Shown here piece after piece: positions 50,677-59,038 of a stretch of DNA of 64,000 nt (position 1 is the first letter of the stretch; the number at the start of each line of letters is the position of its first letter). Origin of the DNA: Firmicutes bacterium UBA2116. GTDB lineage: Bacteria > Bacillota > Clostridia > Tissierellales > Sedimentibacteraceae. The notes beneath the pieces are model-generated. The model did no database searches, was not told the DNA's origin, and saw nothing but the letters and a program-made list of their open reading frames with translations. Where the stretch lies: the NCBI GenBank assembly GCA_002331025.1, contig DCYG01000020.1, forward strand, positions 1 through 64,000, given 5' to 3'. Position numbers and translations under genes: made by a program.

Positions 50677-51168
50677 CTATTTGACATTAAGTTTGTCAAA
50701 TAAAAAATTCGTAAATTTAAAAACAAAGACAACAAGGATCATATTTAATATTGTTTCAATAAAAATATTGTTTATGATGCTTCCTGCATAGCTCATTCTG
50801 TATTTTAAAAAGAATAATATAACGTATAAAGAAAAATGCATTACAAATGTAGAGATTCCCGTAACAGTTGTATATGCAACATAGCTTTCCCTTATCATAT
50901 CTTCACTGTAATTTCCTATAACAGCTCCTATTATAAAATAAATAAGTGTGTAAACTCCAAAAACATCGTATATCATTGCATCATACAGCATACCTGTAAA
51001 CAATCCGATAATTGCACCTGCTATACCATTTGACATCATGGCAAATACAACCAATACGGTCAATGATAAATTAGGTGTGGTATTAAATACAGCAAAATGA
51101 TTTAACAAAGATGTTTGTATGATAAAACTTAAAATAATAACAGCAGCCATTAAACTAAATTTTTTCAT
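50677..51168 (-). CDS. mreD: Rod-shape-determining protein MreD
   Basis: A 163-residue membrane protein with about five helices, in the normal MreD size range. Family pattern NLSLTVLVVFAMMSNGIAGA then GLFTGMLYDAM is visible. It works with MreC and the PBP in the elongation complex. Located 13 bases after mreC and 22 before the PBP gene. Confidence 0.93.
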   Translation of the reverse strand: MKKFSLMAAVIILSFIIQTSLLNHFAVFNTTPNLSLTVLVVFAMMSNGIAGAIIGLFTGMLYDAMIYDVFGVYTLIYFIIGAVIGNYSEDMIRESYVAYTTVTGISTFVMHFSLYVILFFLKYRMSYAGSIINNIFIETILNMILVVFVFKFTNFLFDKLNVK

Positions 51169-51181
51169 TTAATTATACCTT

Positions 51182-52018
51182 TCATCTGTCCACCTTAAGT
51201 ACATAAACTCTGTTCAACTTGGTAAATTCAACAGCAGGATTTATTACAATTCTTTGGGTTGAAGCGTCTGTGGTTGGAACTATTTCAGTTACTTTTCCAA
51301 TATAAATGTCAGGAATATAAATTTCACCTATACCTGAGGTAACCAAAGAGTCATCCTTGTTTACCTGTGCCTTGCTGTTGAAAAAATATCCTGTAATTGT
51401 TCCGTCAACACTTCCCTGCAAGATTCCGCTTTCATCAGTGTTTATATCTCTGAAGCTGATTTTGCAGCTTTCATCCAGCAGGGTTACTACCTTAGCCCAA
51501 TTTGACGAGGTTTGTGTTACTACTCCTACCAGGCCTATTTGAACTACCCCTGCTTCTGTTTCCACTGCATGTATAACAATGTCATTTTTCTTTATACCGT
51601 CTTTTTCTCCCTTATCAAGGGTTACTCTGCTGAACCAATTAGAATCATCCAATGCAATCACTTGTCCAACAGTATAATCATATTTAAGATTCTTTTTCAT
51701 TTCATATTCGGTTTCAAGGGCCTCTGACTTATTTACGATATTTTCCAATATTCTCACAGTTTCCTGAAGCTCATGTACCGTGTCCGTAAGCATATTATTT
51801 TCTTCACGCATTCTTACAATATCTTGTACCGAATAAATGGAGCTGATTATGGTATGTCCCGTATTAAAGGTCAATTTTTGGAATCCCGCAACAGCGTTTC
51901 CAAAAAAACCTAAATCAACCTCTCCTCTGCCCACAGAGGAGAGACCGATTAAAATTATCAATATAAAAACTGTAAGTAAAAAAAATATTCTTTTATAATA
52001 CTTTCTTACAAAATTCAT
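51182..52018 (-). CDS. mreC: Rod-shape-determining protein MreC
   Basis: A 278-residue protein: short cytosolic start, one membrane helix (about 10-27), a coiled coil (about 68-105) and a beta-rich extracellular domain with VGQVIALDDSNWFSRVTLDK, GLVGVVTQTSSNWAKVVTLLD and GIGEIYIPDIYIGKV. It links MreB filaments to the wall-synthesis enzymes. 12 bases downstream of mreB. Confidence 0.95.
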   Translation of the reverse strand: MNFVRKYYKRIFFLLTVFILIILIGLSSVGRGEVDLGFFGNAVAGFQKLTFNTGHTIISSIYSVQDIVRMREENNMLTDTVHELQETVRILENIVNKSEALETEYEMKKNLKYDYTVGQVIALDDSNWFSRVTLDKGEKDGIKKNDIVIHAVETEAGVVQIGLVGVVTQTSSNWAKVVTLLDESCKISFRDINTDESGILQGSVDGTITGYFFNSKAQVNKDDSLVTSGIGEIYIPDIYIGKVTEIVPTTDASTQRIVINPAVEFTKLNRVYVLKVDR

Positions 52019-52030
52019 TTACTCACCACT

Positions 52031-53071
52031 TTAGAGAAGCTCACATATTTTACCTGCACCCAAAGCAACGCTGTGTAACGGGTTATCTGCTATAAATACC
52101 TTTAATCCTGTTTCTTTTTCTATATAAATATCCAAGCCCTTTAATAATGCCCCGCCTCCTGTTAATACTATGCCATTAGAATAAATATCAGAGGACAATT
52201 CGGGCGGCGTTTTTTCTAGAACTCTTTTTATTGCATTTACAATATTATTAACCGTTTCCATAATAGCTTCTCTTATTTCGTCACTTGTTACAACTATGTT
52301 TAAGGGAAGCCCTGAAACTATATCTCTTCCTCGAATTTCCATTTCTGTTCTATAGTCCTTAGAGACTCCTTCTTCACCGTTATCATTATCATTGGCTTTA
52401 CTGTAATACTTCTTGCTTGCATTTCCTAAAACCATTTTAGTTTTTTCAGCAGTTATAAGTCCGATTTCCATTTTGTATTTAAGCTTTATATAATCCTTTA
52501 TATTTACATCCATGTCATCGCCGGCAATTCGAAGTGAATCACTTACAACTATTCCTCCAAGTGATATAACTGCTATTTCTGTAGTTCCTCCACCTATATC
52601 GATAATCATATTTCCAACGGGCTGATCAACATTTAATCCTGCTCCGATTGCAGCAGCCATGGGCTCCTCAACCAGCTTAACCCTTTTTGCTCCCGCGTCA
52701 TATGCTACTTCCTCAACTGCTCTTTTTTCAATGGACGTAACACCAACAGGTACACAAATAACAATATTAGATTTTACGAATCTTCTTTTATTCAATGCCT
52801 TTTCAATAAAATACTTTACCATAGCCCTTGTAATTTCAAAATCAGCTATAACACCGTTTTGAAGAGGTCTTATGGCATTTATTGATTTAGGTGTTCTGTC
52901 AAGCATTTCTTTTGCCGGAGTACCAACAGCACATACTTGATTTGTATTTACATTAATAGCTGTCACCGACGGTTCATTTACTATAATTCCTTTGTTGTTT
53001 ACGTATATCAGAGTATTTGATGTTCCCAGATCTATGCCTACTTTTTGAGTAAATATATTAAAAAATCCCAT
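52031..53071 (-). CDS. mreB: Actin-like rod-shape protein MreB
   Basis: A 346-residue actin fold protein. ATP motifs: VGIDLGTSNTLIYV (11-24), NMIIDIGGGTTEIAVISLGG and the TGGGALLKGLD motif. It guides lateral wall growth. The ATG at 53071 is chosen because AAAGGA lies 6 bases upstream; a TTG seven codons earlier is less likely. Head of mreBCD, behind radC. Confidence 0.97.
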   Translation of the reverse strand: MGFFNIFTQKVGIDLGTSNTLIYVNNKGIIVNEPSVTAINVNTNQVCAVGTPAKEMLDRTPKSINAIRPLQNGVIADFEITRAMVKYFIEKALNKRRFVKSNIVICVPVGVTSIEKRAVEEVAYDAGAKRVKLVEEPMAAAIGAGLNVDQPVGNMIIDIGGGTTEIAVISLGGIVVSDSLRIAGDDMDVNIKDYIKLKYKMEIGLITAEKTKMVLGNASKKYYSKANDNDNGEEGVSKDYRTEMEIRGRDIVSGLPLNIVVTSDEIREAIMETVNNIVNAIKRVLEKTPPELSSDIYSNGIVLTGGGALLKGLDIYIEKETGLKVFIADNPLHSVALGAGKICELL

Positions 53072-53093
53072 TTTATTTCCTTTCGTTGTCAAA

Positions 53094-53783
53094 TTAAATT
53101 AAACCTTCTTCTTTAAAACTGTAAAAAACACCATCACCTATAATAATGTGATCTAAAACCTTAATTCCTAAAATTTTACCGCATTCATCCAGACGATTCG
53201 TTAAAACTATATCTTCATGGCTTGGTTCTGATTCTCCGCTTGGATGATTATGTACCAATATTATAGAAGAAGCAGAATTTATTACCGCTTCCGAAAACAC
53301 TTCTCTTGGGTGAACTATTGATGAATTCAGGCTGCCAATAGAAATTTCAGAAATCTTCGTTATATTATTTTTAGTATCCAATAAAATAATTTTAAAATAT
53401 TCTTTTTTATAATACCTCATTTCCTCCATCATAACAACGGCAGCATCACTTGGAGAAGAAATTTTTATTCTTTCTATTTTTAAGGTGCTTATTCTTTTGC
53501 TCAGTTCAGATAAGGCCATAAGCTGAGCTGCCTTTGCATCACTTATACCTTTAAAGGATTTAAACTTTTGTACCGTACCCTCTGCTATATTCTTAAGTCC
53601 TTTATTATCCTCGGACAAAATTCTCTGAGACAGCTTTAAAACATTCTCTTCTTTATTCCCTGTCCTTAATATTACTGCTAAGAGTTCTGAATTAGACAAA
53701 TTGTTAGCTCCATATTTTAACAACTTTTCCTGAGGTCTGTCTTCCACAGGAATAGATTTTATGGTATAATTATTATTGTCCAT
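53094..53783 (-). CDS. radC: RadC-family JAB-domain protein
   Basis: A 229-residue protein with an N-terminal helix-hairpin-helix part (SLLKYGANNLS-like start, FKSFKGISDAKAAQL) and the JAB/MPN metal motif HNHPSGESEPSHED. Its old link to DNA repair is disputed and the function is open. ATG 53783 follows GGAGG by 5 bases. radC next to mreB is conserved in Firmicutes. Confidence 0.95.
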   Translation of the reverse strand: MDNNNYTIKSIPVEDRPQEKLLKYGANNLSNSELLAVILRTGNKEENVLKLSQRILSEDNKGLKNIAEGTVQKFKSFKGISDAKAAQLMALSELSKRISTLKIERIKISSPSDAAVVMMEEMRYYKKEYFKIILLDTKNNITKISEISIGSLNSSIVHPREVFSEAVINSASSIILVHNHPSGESEPSHEDIVLTNRLDECGKILGIKVLDHIIIGDGVFYSFKEEGLI

Positions 53784-53824
53784 TTTTACCTCCAATATGC
53801 AATATTAAAACAAACGCTTTAATT

Positions 53825-54403
53825 TCAAAGCAATTTATGAGAAAAATGTTTTGTCAATAAGTTATTAAGCTTTGTTAAGGGAAGTCCTTTTACATTATTA
53901 TAGCAGCCGTCTATACCTTTTACCAAAAGCTCTCCATATCCCTGTATTCCGTAGCCGCCTGCTTTGTCGGCATACTCACCGGTATTCAGATAGCTTTTTA
54001 TTAAATCATCACTTAGTTCATTAAACTCTACGAAGGTTTCTTCATAATCAACAACCTTAATTAAGTTTATGCTGTCAATGATACATATTCCTGTATAAAC
54101 CCTGTGTGTCTTGCCGGAAAGAGATTTAAGCATATTATATGCATCATATTCATTTTCAGGTTTTCCCATTATTTTATCTAAATAAACAACAGTATCTGCT
54201 GCAACTATTATTCCTTTATCCGCACAGCTTTTATACGCATCCATGCATTTTTCAAATGCTATTTTCATAACCGTTGTTTGTGGAGAATCATTTTCATCAA
54301 CATATTCTTCCGTATCCGGAGAAACAATCTTCAGGTCTTTGCAATATCTTTTAAGCATTTCTATACGTCTTGGTGATTTTGATGCCAAAATTATATTTCT
54401 CAT
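53825..54403 (-). CDS. maf: Maf-like nucleoside triphosphate pyrophosphatase
   Basis: A 192-residue Maf/YhdE-type enzyme: ILASKSPRRIEML start, IVAADTVVYLDKIMGKP and the GGYGIQGYGELLVKGIDGCY motif. It hydrolyses dTTP/UTP or modified bases. It lies just upstream of radC as in Bacillus (maf-radC-mreBCD). Confidence 0.96.
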   Translation of the reverse strand: MRNIILASKSPRRIEMLKRYCKDLKIVSPDTEEYVDENDSPQTTVMKIAFEKCMDAYKSCADKGIIVAADTVVYLDKIMGKPENEYDAYNMLKSLSGKTHRVYTGICIIDSINLIKVVDYEETFVEFNELSDDLIKSYLNTGEYADKAGGYGIQGYGELLVKGIDGCYNNVKGLPLTKLNNLLTKHFSHKLL

Positions 54404-54422
54404 ATTATTTCCTTTTATTTCC

Positions 54423-54665
54423 TTAAAGTTTTTTATAAACTATTATTGCGATTATAATACCGATTATTCCTGCAACAGTTAAGCTTGCATTAAAACCAAA
54501 GGTAATCGTGAATATGCTTAAATCCAATGTTGCAGGACCGAATCCTATTGATTCACCGTAATTTAAAACAGGTAAATATTCAGAAAATGCCCTGCCGAGA
54601 ATTGTACCTATGATTACTGAAGTTAACAAAAGCAAAATTAAATAAACAGAGTTCCCTTTTCTCAT
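54423..54665 (-). CDS. DUF4321 small membrane protein
   Basis: An 80-residue protein with two helices (about 7-27 and 55-78) and the DUF4321 pattern (IIGTILGRAFSEYLPVLNYG, FGFNASLTVAGIIGI). Function unknown; it is commonly next to maf in Clostridia. It starts 1 base after the Gx transporter stop, so it is in the same operon. Confidence 0.85.
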   Translation of the reverse strand: MRKGNSVYLILLLLTSVIIGTILGRAFSEYLPVLNYGESIGFGPATLDLSIFTITFGFNASLTVAGIIGIIIAIIVYKKL

Positions 54666-54666
54666 A

Positions 54667-55185
54667 TTATACCTCTCTTTTTAATTTTAATAATGTCTTA
54701 TTCAAATTTTCGGTTACAAAAATAGACGTATATCCCACAAAACAACCTGTAAAAATACTGACAAATGACAATACAGGCAAATAATAATACAGGTTTGCAG
54801 ATTCAAAAAGTATTGCTGCGACAGTTACCTGAGAAGCATTATGCGTCATTGCGCCTAATACGCTGATACCAATCAAGCTAAACTTTTTAAAATATTTATA
54901 GCCGAAACTCATTACGATTGTACTCATTATACCGCTTACTATACTGTAAATAAACGTAATTGGGTTTGTTGCAACAAGCATCAGCAATATGCATCTGATG
55001 ATTACAACTAATAAAGCATCTTTGAATCCGAAAACAATTATTATTGACATTGTTACAATATTGGATAATCCCAATTTTGCACCGGGTGCAATGTAAGGCA
55101 GGGGAATCATGCCTTCAATAATGCTTAAAATTAATGCCCCTGCTGTTAATAGAGATAAAAATATATATCTTTGAATTTTATTCAT
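54667..55185 (-). CDS. Gx transporter family protein (HepS-like membrane protein)
   Basis: A 172-residue membrane protein with five or six helices. Start MNKIQRYIFLSLLTAGALIL, the motif PLPYIAPGAKLGLSNIVTMS and LGAMTHNASQV are the marks of the Gx/HepS-like family, probably an ECF-type substrate-binding membrane component. It is paired with a NusG-II-domain protein, a known fixed pairing. Its substrate is unknown. Confidence 0.88.
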   Translation of the reverse strand: MNKIQRYIFLSLLTAGALILSIIEGMIPLPYIAPGAKLGLSNIVTMSIIIVFGFKDALLVVIIRCILLMLVATNPITFIYSIVSGIMSTIVMSFGYKYFKKFSLIGISVLGAMTHNASQVTVAAILFESANLYYYLPVLSFVSIFTGCFVGYTSIFVTENLNKTLLKLKREV

Positions 55186-55204
55186 CTTTTACTCATCCTG
55201 TCAT

Positions 55205-55612
55205 CTATTGTGCTATAATATCTATATCGTCCGAGTTATCTGTATCATCGTTACTACCCTTAATCTGTATCATAAATCTGTTAGGCAGACACACTATTAC
55301 TTCTCCGTCATTTTGAATTTTGCCCTGATGTAAGCATACTTGGTCAGGACAGGTCGCTTCGTGTATCCATATCCTGCCATCCTCAATATGGACAGTATTA
55401 TAGCCTGATCCTTCTTTATCTTGTACCTTGAATTCCGTTTCATAATCCTCTGTTAAGGTGTACCTTCCAACTAATTCATTGTTTGAATAAACATAAGCAA
55501 TTTTCTCGGCCGCTTGTACCATGTTATTACTTCCATAAAATAAAATAAATAAATTTATTAAAACTATTACTACAATTAATCCAATATCATATTTGTTAAT
55601 TTTTTTTCTCAT
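55205..55612 (-). CDS. NusG-II-domain secreted protein
   Basis: A 135-residue protein with an N-terminal membrane anchor (about 9-25) and one extracellular NusG-II domain: VHIEDGRIWIHEATCPDQVC, CLHQGKI and VICLPNRFMIQIKG. Cysteines in CPDQVC may bind a ligand or form a disulfide. It is typically found before Gx transporters, as here (19 bases), and may help its function. Confidence 0.88.
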   Translation of the reverse strand: MRKKINKYDIGLIVVIVLINLFILFYGSNNMVQAAEKIAYVYSNNELVGRYTLTEDYETEFKVQDKEGSGYNTVHIEDGRIWIHEATCPDQVCLHQGKIQNDGEVIVCLPNRFMIQIKGSNDDTDNSDDIDIIAQ

Positions 55613-55742
55613 AAGTATCCTTTTACCTTTAATAGATTATTTATTTTAACATCAATTCTATATTATTTCAAGAATGTATATGTTATTTATGTATGTTTTT
55701 CATTCCTGCATCAATTTTAATATATAAACATTAATTTAACAT

Positions 55743-55798
55743 TAAGCAGATGACCTAAATTTTATATTTGGTGTCAGTCGCTTATGCTGTAAGTGAAA
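55743..55798 (-). repeat. Dispersed repeat family 1, single unit
   Basis: On the minus strand: CACTTACAGCATAAGCGACT, GACACCAAAT, then ATTTAGGTCATCTGCTTAAT. It is in the 261-base gap between the NusG-II and DUF4241 genes, where no gene is seen. A further hairpin-like AATCTCAC...ATTCTGAT stretch (about 55810-55850) follows. Confidence 0.8.
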
Positions 55799-55873
55799 GC
55801 GAAAAAAAGAATCTCACTTTGAAAATGAAATCCTTAATTCATTCTGATCTATTTAAAGATATCCGGCTCCAGG

Positions 55874-56506
55874 TTAAAGTTCCACTACCATAAAATCTGT
55901 AACTAATCTTGAAAGCTTGTTATTTTTGTCATAGCCGTAGTATGTGGGAAATGTACCTTCATTCCATCCTGTTGCAAAAACCACAATATTACATCCGTTT
56001 TTCTTATCTATTACAATATCCGCACAAGAGTATTCGTTACTTTTTACTGCATCCTTTATTAATTTTTCGTAAGTATCTAATTCCGCATCATCCATTACAT
56101 CCAAAGTCTCCATAACACTTTCGTCCATAAAGCAGCCAAGACCGTTCTCAACCTCATATCCCATGAATTCATCACGAGAAAAACCCTTGGAAGATTCGCC
56201 CTTCAAAAGTGCCATTTCCCATTTAACAGGCTCATTATCATTAATCCTAAGCTCAGATACGACTGTTTGTTTCTTTCTGTTCTCTGTCTTTCCGACATAT
56301 ATATTTACAACATAAGTTCCCGGCTTTACGCGCTCCGAATAACTTTCATCATCATACATCAGGATTGGGTCCGTAGCTATTATCTTACCTGTTTTTATTT
56401 TCAGCCTGCCTGCTTCTATTTTCTCTATCTTCATTCGTCCGAATTCAGTGTCGATTATTTTTGTATTACCGTTAGTTATGTTAAGAACATCGTAATTAAT
56501 ATACAT
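55874..56506 (-). CDS. DUF4241-domain protein
   Basis: A 210-residue protein of the DUF4241 type: KTGKIIATDPILMYD, the VKPGTYVVNIYVGKTENRKK strand and the closing ATGWNEGTFPTYYGYDKNNK. There is no signal peptide or membrane segment. DUF4241 proteins are often linked to toxin immunity or interbacterial competition loci, but no toxin gene is near. It sits 18 bases after nrdR on the same strand, with a repeat downstream. Confidence 0.8.
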   Translation of the reverse strand: MYINYDVLNITNGNTKIIDTEFGRMKIEKIEAGRLKIKTGKIIATDPILMYDDESYSERVKPGTYVVNIYVGKTENRKKQTVVSELRINDNEPVKWEMALLKGESSKGFSRDEFMGYEVENGLGCFMDESVMETLDVMDDAELDTYEKLIKDAVKSNEYSCADIVIDKKNGCNIVVFATGWNEGTFPTYYGYDKNNKLSRLVTDFMVVEL

Positions 56507-56523
56507 AATGCTCGCTCCTTTGC

Positions 56524-56985
56524 TTATTTTTTTCTTTCATCAAGTATTTTTTTAAGCTCATCCATAAAAGTATTAATATCTTTAAACTTCCTGTAAACAG
56601 AAGCAAACCTTACATATGCAACATCATCCACGCCCTGCAATTCATTCATAACAAGCTCTCCGATAACTTCAGTTGACACTTCATTTTGAAATGTGTTATA
56701 AAGCTGTTTTTCAACCTTATCAGCAATTCCTTCTATTTCTTCAAGGGAAACAGAACGTTTATCACAAGCTCTTATAAGACCGTTTATAATTTTATCTCTG
56801 TTATATCCTTGTCTGGTTCCATCCCTTTTAATAACAACAATTTGAGTTTCCTCAATTTTTTCATATGTTGTAAATCTGTGACCGCATACCATGCATTCTC
56901 TTCGCCTTCTGATTTTAGAGCCGTCATCGGTTGGTCTTGTATCAAGAACCTTGCTTTCGGAATAATTACATTTTGGACATTTCAT
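56524..56985 (-). CDS. nrdR: Transcriptional repressor NrdR
   Basis: A 153-residue protein, standard length. Zinc ribbon with C3, C6 and a later C-x2-C pair (MKCPKCNYSESKVLDTRP, RRRRECMVCGHRF), then an ATP-cone domain (VVIKRDGTRQGYNRDKIING). It represses ribonucleotide reductase genes according to ATP/dATP. GGAG lies 7-8 bases before the ATG. No nrd gene lies in this window. Confidence 0.97.
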   Translation of the reverse strand: MKCPKCNYSESKVLDTRPTDDGSKIRRRRECMVCGHRFTTYEKIEETQIVVIKRDGTRQGYNRDKIINGLIRACDKRSVSLEEIEGIADKVEKQLYNTFQNEVSTEVIGELVMNELQGVDDVAYVRFASVYRKFKDINTFMDELKKILDERKK

Positions 56986-57049
56986 AATAATTTCTCCTTT
57001 TTTAGATTTTACTAAAAAATCGAATAAAAGTAAATAAATAATTGAATTA

Positions 57050-57433
57050 TCATGATAAATTGCTCATAAACTTCTCTTCATCAATTATAAATCTTTCGTG
57101 AGTTCCTTCACCTATTTTTTTATCCTCATCAAATGCTTCAACCTTAAATACCAATCTTTTTCTGTCAACTTCAGTCAGCTCTGCCTCGGCATAAACTTTT
57201 TTGCCTACAGCTGTTGCTCCTATATGTTTTATATTAACACTGATACCCACAGTAGAAAATCCCTCCGGTAAATAATCCTTGACGGTATTCATTGCTGCTG
57301 CTTCCATAAGTCCGATCATCATAGGAGTTGCAAACACTTTAGCTGCTCCACTTCCGAATACGAAAGCAGTATCATTCATTGTCACCGTTTTTTCTTCTTT
57401 GTGTTTTAATCCGATATTTAAATTAAATTCCAT
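57050..57433 (-). CDS. FlK-like hotdog thioesterase
   Basis: A 127-residue single hotdog domain of the thioesterase/FlK type: LKHKEEKTVTMNDTAFVFG, then the core TPMMIGLMEAAAMNTVKDYL with the E of the FlK-like active site, and GISVNIKHIGATAVGKKV. The natural thioester is unknown. GGAG lies upstream of the ATG. It is 64 bases upstream of nrdR and may be transcribed separately. Confidence 0.9.
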   Translation of the reverse strand: MEFNLNIGLKHKEEKTVTMNDTAFVFGSGAAKVFATPMMIGLMEAAAMNTVKDYLPEGFSTVGISVNIKHIGATAVGKKVYAEAELTEVDRKRLVFKVEAFDEDKKIGEGTHERFIIDEEKFMSNLS

Positions 57434-57534
57434 AATAATCTCCTTTTATACTTCCAAATATATAGTTATTTTACCATACTTTGCAATATGTATGCAATAG
57501 TTCGCAGAAGAATGCATTAAACTTAAAAAATAAA

Positions 57535-57557
57535 GAGGTCTTGAATTTCAAAACCTC
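57535..57557 (-). terminator. Terminator after the ABC exporter operon
   Basis: GAGGTCTTGAA and its partner ending AAAACCTC form an 11-base stem with one mismatch; the minus strand then runs TTTATTTTTT. It stands after the tandem repeats downstream of the permease gene. Confidence 0.7.
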
Positions 57558-57566
57558 GATTTTTTC

Positions 57567-57671
57567 ACTTACAATATAAGCGACTGACACCAAATCTCAC
57601 TTCCAGTATAAGCGACCGACACCAAATTAAAATTTGGGTCGTCTGCTTAAAGATTTGGGTCATCTGCTTAA
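57567..57671 (+). repeat. Dispersed repeat family 1, degenerate tandem
   Basis: Two partial units: CACTTACAATATAAGCGACT, GACACCAAAT, then CACTTCCAGTATAAGCGACC, GACACCAAAT, ATTTGGGTCGTCTGCTTA and a second ATTTGGGTCATCTGCTTA. It fills the gap between the thioesterase and permease genes. Confidence 0.85.
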
Positions 57672-57686
57672 TGATATGACATTTGA

Positions 57687-59018
57687 TCACTGGCGCTTAA
57701 GTGCCTCTACCGGTGGCAGATTTGATGCATTTATCGCAGGATAAACACCAAACAGCAATCCTGATGACAAAGCTACAAATACTGCTATTCTTATTGATTC
57801 AAAGCTTACTATCGCTGAAAGTCCGTATTTTGAAACTATTGTAACAGCCCATGCTCCCAGTATAATTCCTACTACGCAGCCTATTATACTGACATAGACA
57901 GCTTCGAGCAAAAATTGTATCAGCAAATCCTCTTTTTTAGCTCCAAGTGCTCTTCTTACACCAATTTCACCTGTTCTTTCGGTAACTGCCACAAGCATTA
58001 TGTTCATAATGCCTATACCACCTACAAGTAGTGAAACCGCGGCAATACCGCCAAGAAGAACTGTCATTATTCTGTTTGCCTGATCCGCTTCTTTGACTAA
58101 GTTGTTTAAGCTTGTGATTGTCAAAGGCTCTTCACCTTTTTCAAATACATTTTCTTTTCCTCCGGGAACCTCAGGTGACGGCTCCTCGGGCATCGGCTCC
58201 TCCATAGGCATATCGGGCTCCATTCCTTCTTCTTCCTGACCGTTTCCGGGTCTGATATTGCTTCCTATACCTACTTTTCGTTGATATATCCTGCCTAATT
58301 GAACCATGGCAAGCTCAGCATCATCCGAACTGTTAGACTTCGCCCATATTTCCAATATATCCTTCGTGTTTGCAATCTTTAAGGCAGATGTATACGGTAT
58401 AACAATTTTATCATCAATACCATCTCCCTTATCCTTACCCTTTTCTGCCAAAACACCTACTATACGATAGTTAATACCGTCTATTTTAAGTGTTTGACCT
58501 ACAGGACTTCTTCCGTTTAATAAATTATTGGCTACATTGTATCCCAAAACAACAACGGGAGATCTTTGTTTAACGTGAAGAGATGTAAAAAAGTTTCCCG
58601 ACAAAACTTTATGGTCTTTTATTTGAGGATATTGTTCGTTTACACCAACAATATTCATTTTACTTTCATCTCTTCTCCATCTGATTGGAGTATCCTGTGT
58701 ATATACAACAGGTGTTGTGTACTGTATGCCGGTAACTCTGCTTGGAATTTCTTCTGCTTCTTTCGCGTCAAAGGTAATGTTTTCGGCATTTGATTTAATA
58801 ACAATAACATTTTCACCCAAGCTTTCAAATTGGGATACAATAGATTTTCTTGCGCCTTCACCAATGCCCATCAAGCTGACAACAGCGGCAACACCAATGG
58901 ATATACCGAGCACCGTAAGAAATGTCCTCAGTAAATTGGAGCCTATGCCGTCCAATGCCATCATGGCTGAAAATTTCAATCTTATCAATAAAGATGAAAT
59001 GTTTCCTTTACTTTGCAT
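57687..59018 (-). CDS. MacB-like ABC exporter permease
   Basis: A 443-residue FtsX/MacB-type permease. A first membrane helix (about 30-50, after LRTFLTVLGISIGVAAVVSL), a large extracytoplasmic MacB_PCD domain and three helices at the C-terminus (GGIAAVSLLVGGIGIMNIML with VTERTGEIGVRRALGA). A Pro/Glu-rich insert (about 245-290: EEEGMEPDMPMEEPMPEEP and beyond) sits in the outer domain. ATG 59018 fits AAGGAG better than the earlier codons. With the adaptor and ATPase upstream it forms a MacAB-type exporter. Confidence 0.93.
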   Translation of the reverse strand: MQSKGNISSLLIRLKFSAMMALDGIGSNLLRTFLTVLGISIGVAAVVSLMGIGEGARKSIVSQFESLGENVIVIKSNAENITFDAKEAEEIPSRVTGIQYTTPVVYTQDTPIRWRRDESKMNIVGVNEQYPQIKDHKVLSGNFFTSLHVKQRSPVVVLGYNVANNLLNGRSPVGQTLKIDGINYRIVGVLAEKGKDKGDGIDDKIVIPYTSALKIANTKDILEIWAKSNSSDDAELAMVQLGRIYQRKVGIGSNIRPGNGQEEEGMEPDMPMEEPMPEEPSPEVPGGKENVFEKGEEPLTITSLNNLVKEADQANRIMTVLLGGIAAVSLLVGGIGIMNIMLVAVTERTGEIGVRRALGAKKEDLLIQFLLEAVYVSIIGCVVGIILGAWAVTIVSKYGLSAIVSFESIRIAVFVALSSGLLFGVYPAINASNLPPVEALKRQ

Positions 59019-59038
59019 TATCATCACTCCTTATTGAT